From the NCBI GenBank assembly GCA_039801465.1, contig JBDRUT010000039.1, forward strand, positions 1 to 10,863: 10,863 nucleotides of DNA, read 5' to 3'. Positions within the stretch are counted from its first letter, which is position 1. Every line of letters starts with the position of its first letter. Below the pieces are notes generated by a model. It saw only the letters and a program-made list of their open reading frames with translations, was not told the DNA's origin and searched no databases. The stretch is from JAOABV01 sp039801465 (GTDB lineage: Bacteria; Hydrothermota; Tepidihabitantia; Tepidihabitantales; CAIPLT01). Positions 7,036 through 10,863 of the stretch are shown here, in pieces. A program made the translations under genes and the position numbers.

Positions 7036-7138
7036 TGTAGAATTCTTCAGGCAGTCGATATTAACAAGATAATTTAATGTTGTAATTCTTTAAAACTGAC
7101 TTCATTGAATTCATTATGAATTTATACAAGTAATTGAT
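7011..7138. repeat. 128-bp tandem direct repeat, unit 2
   Basis: The second unit carries the same ATG and first eight codons as the helicase (minus strand, ATG at 7035). Past the junction it runs into the far end of unit 1 and stops, giving MSSIKESLNQLLV (7035 down to 6994). Its -10 equivalent is AAGAAT instead of TAGAAT. The remaining gap to ATPase B (7139-7275) is very AT-rich with no gene. It contains a poorly conserved third occurrence of the start segment (minus strand ATG at 7220, MNSIKE). Confidence 0.9.
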
Positions 7139-7275
7139 TTTAACATGATAAACTTACATAGGAATCTATATAGATTAAGTCCATAATGTTATTTATATTC
7201 CATTCTTTAATTGAATTCATTGAAATATGATTAGCCCTGAATGTAATTAATCTTAATAGCCGATTATTCTATTAA

Positions 7276-8664
7276 TTATCCTATTGACTTTTTGCTACTT
7301 GATTTTCGACTCATTCTTAATACATCTAAACTTTCTACGCAAAACTTAATAAAGTATCTGATACCGTTATCCGCTTGTCGCAAAGCATTACTTAAAATCT
7401 GTTGACTCGTTTGATTAGGCAAGATGAAATCAGGATAGGCAATCTTATAATATTTAACTAAGTGTTCAAAACAAGTTATCAGGTCTTCGCGTTTTAATGG
7501 TGATAAGGTGATGATATTACGACAGAGATTTTTGAGCCGAATCGTCTGCGGTTCTGGTGTGGATGCTAAAACTAAAAGCACATAGGCATCTTTATAAATA
7601 TACGGTGTTGGTCGAACTTGATTATGAATCAGACGAGAATCAATAGTTTTCAATATTGGGTCATTTTGTGCCATTCGGATTAATCCTTCTAAGAAATTGA
7701 TTCCCCGTTCGTAAAAGAAACTTTCCCATAAAAATGCAATCGTTTCAATCTCATCTAGTAATAAAACTAAACCATTATATTTTAAACTCCTTGCTAAATA
7801 AGAAAGTCCAGAGATGAGATAACAATAAAAATCCGCCGCAGTAGAAAAATCATACAGTGCAGGAATATTGTATGCACCGGAAATTCGGTACGGAATTGTA
7901 AATGGTTTTTCGCCTTTTTTTGTTATACCTGTTGCATATTCTTTAGTACTTTCGGCTTCAATCCATTGCCAGAAGACTTCGGCTTTAAGACTTTGATGGT
8001 CAATTTTACTCAGACGAGAAAGCACCGGAGCAAAAAAGATATGGTCTTTAATACCAAGATAATTTGGTGGACCGTACTCTTTAGTAGCATAACGCATTAA
8101 ATCACGAAAACCGGCTTCGCAATGATTGTGCGCTTGGTTCTTGATTAAATATCTTAGATTAGCAAGCAGTTCTCGGTAGATACGTTTGGGGCGGGCGGGC
8201 TGAGTTTCATCTAAGGAAAGCTCAACCATACTGACAATAAAATTCTTTTTTAAGGCTTGTGCTCGGATATACTCTAAGAGATGAGATTTTCCTGCGCCAT
8301 ATTCACCCTCAAAAATAATTACACCACCTTGACCATCAATTAATTTGTTTAACGCGGATGAGACCAACTTGATTTCCTGGTCGCGTCCAAAAGTAAAATC
8401 AGCAACATCTTCCATTGGAACAATTCCTAAACGAAAGGCTTCAATCATCCGATGCGCTTTAATTTTTAATTCTTTACCTTTTAATACAACTTCAGATTCA
8501 GGTTCTTGAAAAAATTCTTCAGCTACGCCTTCAATTCGCGAAGCTGGTATCCATAGCCGTAGACCAGAATCAAACTGAACTAAACATTCAATTTGCGGAC
8601 CAGCAGATGATTTTCGGGTTGATAAGATTTCCCCCGGACCAAAAACAGGATGAGATACTCTCAC
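7276..8664 (-). CDS. BREX-type P-loop ATPase with N-terminal Tudor-like domain (ATPase B)
   Basis: A 462-residue protein. Residues 1-45 (VSHPVFGPGEILS, then VQFDSGLRLWIPASRIE) resemble the Tudor-like domain at the C-terminus of UvrD/PcrA helicases and in CarD/Mfd-type RNA-polymerase-binding modules. Next comes a P-loop ATPase of the DUF2791 type found in BrxD of BREX and SngB of Shango: a conserved lead-in RLGIVPMEDVADFTFGRDQE (~78-97), Walker A GEYGAGKSH (120-128) and Walker B LVLLLDEIE (299-307). The C-terminal part is helical with a basic end. It starts at GTG 8664, chosen because the Tudor-like motif begins at once; no ribosome-binding site is evident. It lies 81 bases behind ATPase A. 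Both ATPase motifs look intact, so it should bind and hydrolyse ATP. The family placement comes from motif memory and is the weaker part of the call. Confidence 0.85.
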   Translation of the reverse strand: MRVSHPVFGPGEILSTRKSSAGPQIECLVQFDSGLRLWIPASRIEGVAEEFFQEPESEVVLKGKELKIKAHRMIEAFRLGIVPMEDVADFTFGRDQEIKLVSSALNKLIDGQGGVIIFEGEYGAGKSHLLEYIRAQALKKNFIVSMVELSLDETQPARPKRIYRELLANLRYLIKNQAHNHCEAGFRDLMRYATKEYGPPNYLGIKDHIFFAPVLSRLSKIDHQSLKAEVFWQWIEAESTKEYATGITKKGEKPFTIPYRISGAYNIPALYDFSTAADFYCYLISGLSYLARSLKYNGLVLLLDEIETIAFLWESFFYERGINFLEGLIRMAQNDPILKTIDSRLIHNQVRPTPYIYKDAYVLLVLASTPEPQTIRLKNLCRNIITLSPLKREDLITCFEHLVKYYKIAYPDFILPNQTSQQILSNALRQADNGIRYFIKFCVESLDVLRMSRKSSSKKSIG

Positions 8665-8684
8665 AACCAGTTAAATATTAAACA

Positions 8685-8720
8685 CACAAATAAAAATTAG
8701 CCTGCGTGGCATTATTTGTG
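8685..8720. other. Hairpin between the two ATPase genes
   Basis: A perfect 9-bp inverted repeat CACAAATAA / TTATTTGTG (8685-8693 and 8712-8720) encloses an inner GCC/GGC pair. It sits in the middle of the 81-base gap. On the minus strand it is followed by TGTTTAATATTTAA, which is AT-rich but not a clean T run. It could be an mRNA processing or stability element, or a leaky attenuator that sets the ratio of the two ATPases. Confidence 0.45.
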
Positions 8721-8745
8721 ACTAAACTGAATATCACATTATAAT

Positions 8746-10032
8746 TCATACTTCTTGTTCGGTAACTTCTTCTTTTTCTTTAGTTTCTAAGCGTTTTCCT
8801 GTTGTCTTTAAGATTTTTTTGATTTCTTTCGCATCGGTTAAAAAAGATGATAATGATTGAGGATTATTACGAATTGTTTGTAAGGCTTCAATCATACTCA
8901 CAACAAATAAACGGCGATAACTAATATCATAAGCAAAGGCTTTAACTGCTTCTTGGGCTAAATTATTAATCAATTTTTCTGAAGTATCTTCGTTAAGTTT
9001 TAAGGGATATGCGGTTTGATAAATTTTCAATAATTTTTCACCTAAATGCATTAGAAATGCCTCCGGTGTTAAATCTAATTCTTCAAGGTTAATCTTTACG
9101 CCTAAAGGATTGACTGGAGAAAAGATGCTTCTTAATCGTTGTTTAAGTGCTTCATAAACACCACCAGAACCTTCCAATAACATATTCTCATCTGGTATTG
9201 CATAGAAAAACATTGCTCCGGGTAGACGACTGTTACCACATTCATCAATGATTTGTCTGAGATTATCTAATGCTTTTCTCCGGTCCTTAGAACTACTCAT
9301 TGAAATTCCTCTTTCTGCTTCGTCAAAAAGAAAGATAACACCATTATATCCTATTAGATGTAACCATTGGATAAGGCTGCGTATCATACGAAAAGCAGTA
9401 GACTTATCAATCCGTTCAGAAATCCGATAACGAGCACGAATATCTTTACCAATATCTTCCCCTTTTAAATATTGAATAACTGATTGAAATGCTTCTGTAT
9501 CATTAGTTGCGACATTAAAAAATGCCGCTTTAATTGCATTTAAGAAACTAATACTTTCCACTCCTTTTAAGACATTAAGATAATCAGTTATTGCGTCAAG
9601 ATGTTCTATTTTTGCTTTTACTGAATCGTACCAATTTTCAATAAATGCTTCAATACCGGTAATCGGCGGTTTTAATGGGTCATTATCAGATGAAGGAATT
9701 TGCAGATTAGTCACAATCTGTTTATAGACCAGTTCTAATTTATCAAATGGACATTCTGTTGGATTTAATGGCACATAGACAACAACATAGCCATTACGAA
9801 AAGCGAGATTACGCACTGAATATAAGAAATGAGTCTTGCCGCCACCATAATTGCCGATTACTAATTTAAAAGATGAGAGATGATATTCTTTTAATATGCC
9901 TTTAAGATATTCTTGCTCAATTACATTTAGATATTTGTCCAATCCGACAGTAAAGGACTCAACACCGAATTCAGGTGGAGTGCCAGAACTGCCTAATTTA
10001 TTTATGATTAGTAATGCTTGTCTTGTATCCAT
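8746..10032 (-). CDS. BREX-type P-loop ATPase (ATPase A, DUF2791/BrxD/SngB-like)
   Basis: With the start chosen here the protein has 428 residues. The N-terminus ALLIINKLGSSGTPPEFGVE leads straight into the ATPase: Walker A GNYGGGKTH (~60-68), then VVVYVPLNPTECPF, and Walker B GVIFLFDEAE (~231-240). DISYRRLFVVSMIEAL (~380) is a plausible sensor/arginine region, and the tail is acidic (ETKEKEEVTEQEV). The start is uncertain. ATG 10032 follows the upstream stop by one base and matches the onset of the conserved domain. In-frame ATGs at 10083 and 10137 would overlap the upstream gene by about 50 and 104 bases. None has a good ribosome-binding site. The near-contact of stop and start implies translational coupling with the upstream gene. 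It is clearly divergent from ATPase B, differs in its N-terminus, and lacks the Tudor-like domain, so the pair is unlikely to be a recent duplication. Confidence 0.85.
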   Translation of the reverse strand: MDTRQALLIINKLGSSGTPPEFGVESFTVGLDKYLNVIEQEYLKGILKEYHLSSFKLVIGNYGGGKTHFLYSVRNLAFRNGYVVVYVPLNPTECPFDKLELVYKQIVTNLQIPSSDNDPLKPPITGIEAFIENWYDSVKAKIEHLDAITDYLNVLKGVESISFLNAIKAAFFNVATNDTEAFQSVIQYLKGEDIGKDIRARYRISERIDKSTAFRMIRSLIQWLHLIGYNGVIFLFDEAERGISMSSSKDRRKALDNLRQIIDECGNSRLPGAMFFYAIPDENMLLEGSGGVYEALKQRLRSIFSPVNPLGVKINLEELDLTPEAFLMHLGEKLLKIYQTAYPLKLNEDTSEKLINNLAQEAVKAFAYDISYRRLFVVSMIEALQTIRNNPQSLSSFLTDAKEIKKILKTTGKRLETKEKEEVTEQEV

Positions 10033-10033
10033 A

Positions 10034-10863
10034 TTATTGGTTGAAGGCAATTTGTTGATAATAGGTTCCTTCGCCTTGCTCATTATCCGGCACCCAGATA
10101 GATTTTTCTCGATGCTCAGTAACTGCAAAGGTTGCAACTGATAATTGGATATTAGAAACTAAATTTGGATTAGTCTTCATTTTATACAAGTCATAACTAT
10201 ATTGAATTCGAGAATATTCGGTAAAATGATTTTTAATCGGGTCAATCTTAAAACTCTGTGACTGAAGCAACATTATAAACTCGGGCAATAAATCTAATAA
10301 ATTGACTTTAGTTCCATATTCAAGACCGTTTAAGAGAATATACCGGTTATAAGCCGATTTTAATAACCTAAAAAAATCTTCTGAAGTTTGCCATTTTGTA
10401 TTAAGATTTTGGTCAAAAGTTTTGATTGTCTGAGCGATTAAATCCGGTTCAATTGAAAGTCTTTTAATTATTTCCTTTTGCGGTCCCCACCAAATCGATG
10501 CCAAGCCATTAGCAAAATCGAATCTAATCGTATAATATTTGACTTTTAATATTGGTAACTGACCGGATACTACAGAAAAATCAGCCATTAATTCTTTTAA
10601 TTTTGCACCCAGGACAAAATGGAACTCTTCTTTATATTTCTCAATTAATTTTAATTGCTCTTGGCAAAAGTCATGTAATTTTTTATATAACTCGGTTTCA
10701 GCAAAAGCTTCAGAAAATAGGGGAGAAGTATAAAGTTTCTTTAATTGCAAATAGGATTTTTCCATATCATATGGCTTAGTTGACATCATATCTTTATCAA
10801 TTTTTAATAAAGATGCCAACAACTTTTTAATTTTGTCTAATTGTCGGGATAACTCTGCAATAT
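10034..10863 (-). CDS. Unrecognised protein, first visible gene of the ATPase/helicase cluster (5' end outside window)
   Basis: The frame stays open to the window edge, so at least 276 residues exist and the start lies beyond. I do not recognise the family. The visible N-terminal part (AELSRQLDKIKKLLASLLK, then ~60 more helical residues rich in Lys, Glu and Leu) looks like a coiled coil or helical bundle. A mixed segment follows (LPILKVKYYTIRFDFANG, then ASIWWGPQKEIIKRL). The end has a distinctive IWVPDNEQGEGTYYQQIAF motif that looks conserved rather than random. No membrane segment, P-loop or nuclease motif is seen. Its stop codon is one base from the likely ATG of ATPase A, so the two are probably made together and may act as partners. 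A long coiled-coil scaffold or sensor is one guess. Confidence 0.75.
   Translation of the reverse strand, partial: IAELSRQLDKIKKLLASLLKIDKDMMSTKPYDMEKSYLQLKKLYTSPLFSEAFAETELYKKLHDFCQEQLKLIEKYKEEFHFVLGAKLKELMADFSVVSGQLPILKVKYYTIRFDFANGLASIWWGPQKEIIKRLSIEPDLIAQTIKTFDQNLNTKWQTSEDFFRLLKSAYNRYILLNGLEYGTKVNLLDLLPEFIMLLQSQSFKIDPIKNHFTEYSRIQYSYDLYKMKTNPNLVSNIQLSVATFAVTEHREKSIWVPDNEQGEGTYYQQIAFNQ

Noticed and set aside
6961..7275. Recurring TTCATTGAATTCATT-like words suggesting a CRISPR-like or iteron array
   Set aside because: The spacing is irregular and the words are degenerate AT-rich motifs. Apart from the 128-bp tandem duplication there is no regular repeat-spacer pattern, and no replication initiator gene is present.

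Overview
The window is an AT-rich bacterial chromosome fragment. Coding regions are AT-rich, A/T is preferred at third codon positions, and genes generally lack clear Shine-Dalgarno sequences. A full GMP synthase and a long adhesin-like protein with a peptidase S74 chaperone end point to a bacterium. The style of that protein, with repeats of the 'SSKIQDGTI / KLQGKDT' type, YadA-like head repeats and an S74 end, reminds me of uncultured candidate-phylum bacteria (WOR-3/Stahlbacteria or similar). This is an impression, not a demonstrated assignment.

Layout: (1) 1-1935, plus strand: the 3' part of a giant repeat-rich surface or fibre protein, closed by a clear intrinsic terminator. (2) 1936-2497: a non-coding gap holding a GC-rich island in AT-rich surroundings. 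A set of nested helices there suggests an undescribed structured RNA (about 2207-2411). (3) 2498-4036, minus strand: guaA, with a textbook -35/-10 promoter placed so close to the ATG that the mRNA should be leaderless. (4) 4037-4505: a divergent intergenic region with a possible gene remnant, a second strong promoter, and a decayed second copy of the first 27 codons of the next gene. (5) 4506-4853, plus strand: an intact Mth938-domain protein. (6) 4874-10863, minus strand: a four-gene cluster, read in transcription order as an unrecognised protein (5' end outside the window), P-loop ATPase A, P-loop ATPase B with an N-terminal Tudor-like domain, and an Lhr/BrxHI-like SF2 helicase.

The cluster is the most interesting part. 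The two ATPases resemble the DUF2791-type P-loop proteins of the phage-defence systems BREX type 2 (BrxD) and Shango (SngB), and both of those systems pair such an ATPase with a helicase. Here two divergent ATPases occur together with a helicase and an unrecognised upstream protein. No methylase, PglZ-type phosphatase or TerB domain is visible. It could be a compact, undescribed relative of these systems, or a larger one that continues past the right edge. The helicase has its own promoter region, in which a 128-bp segment containing the promoter and first eight codons is tandemly duplicated. This leaves an upstream decoy start that encodes a 13-residue leader peptide.
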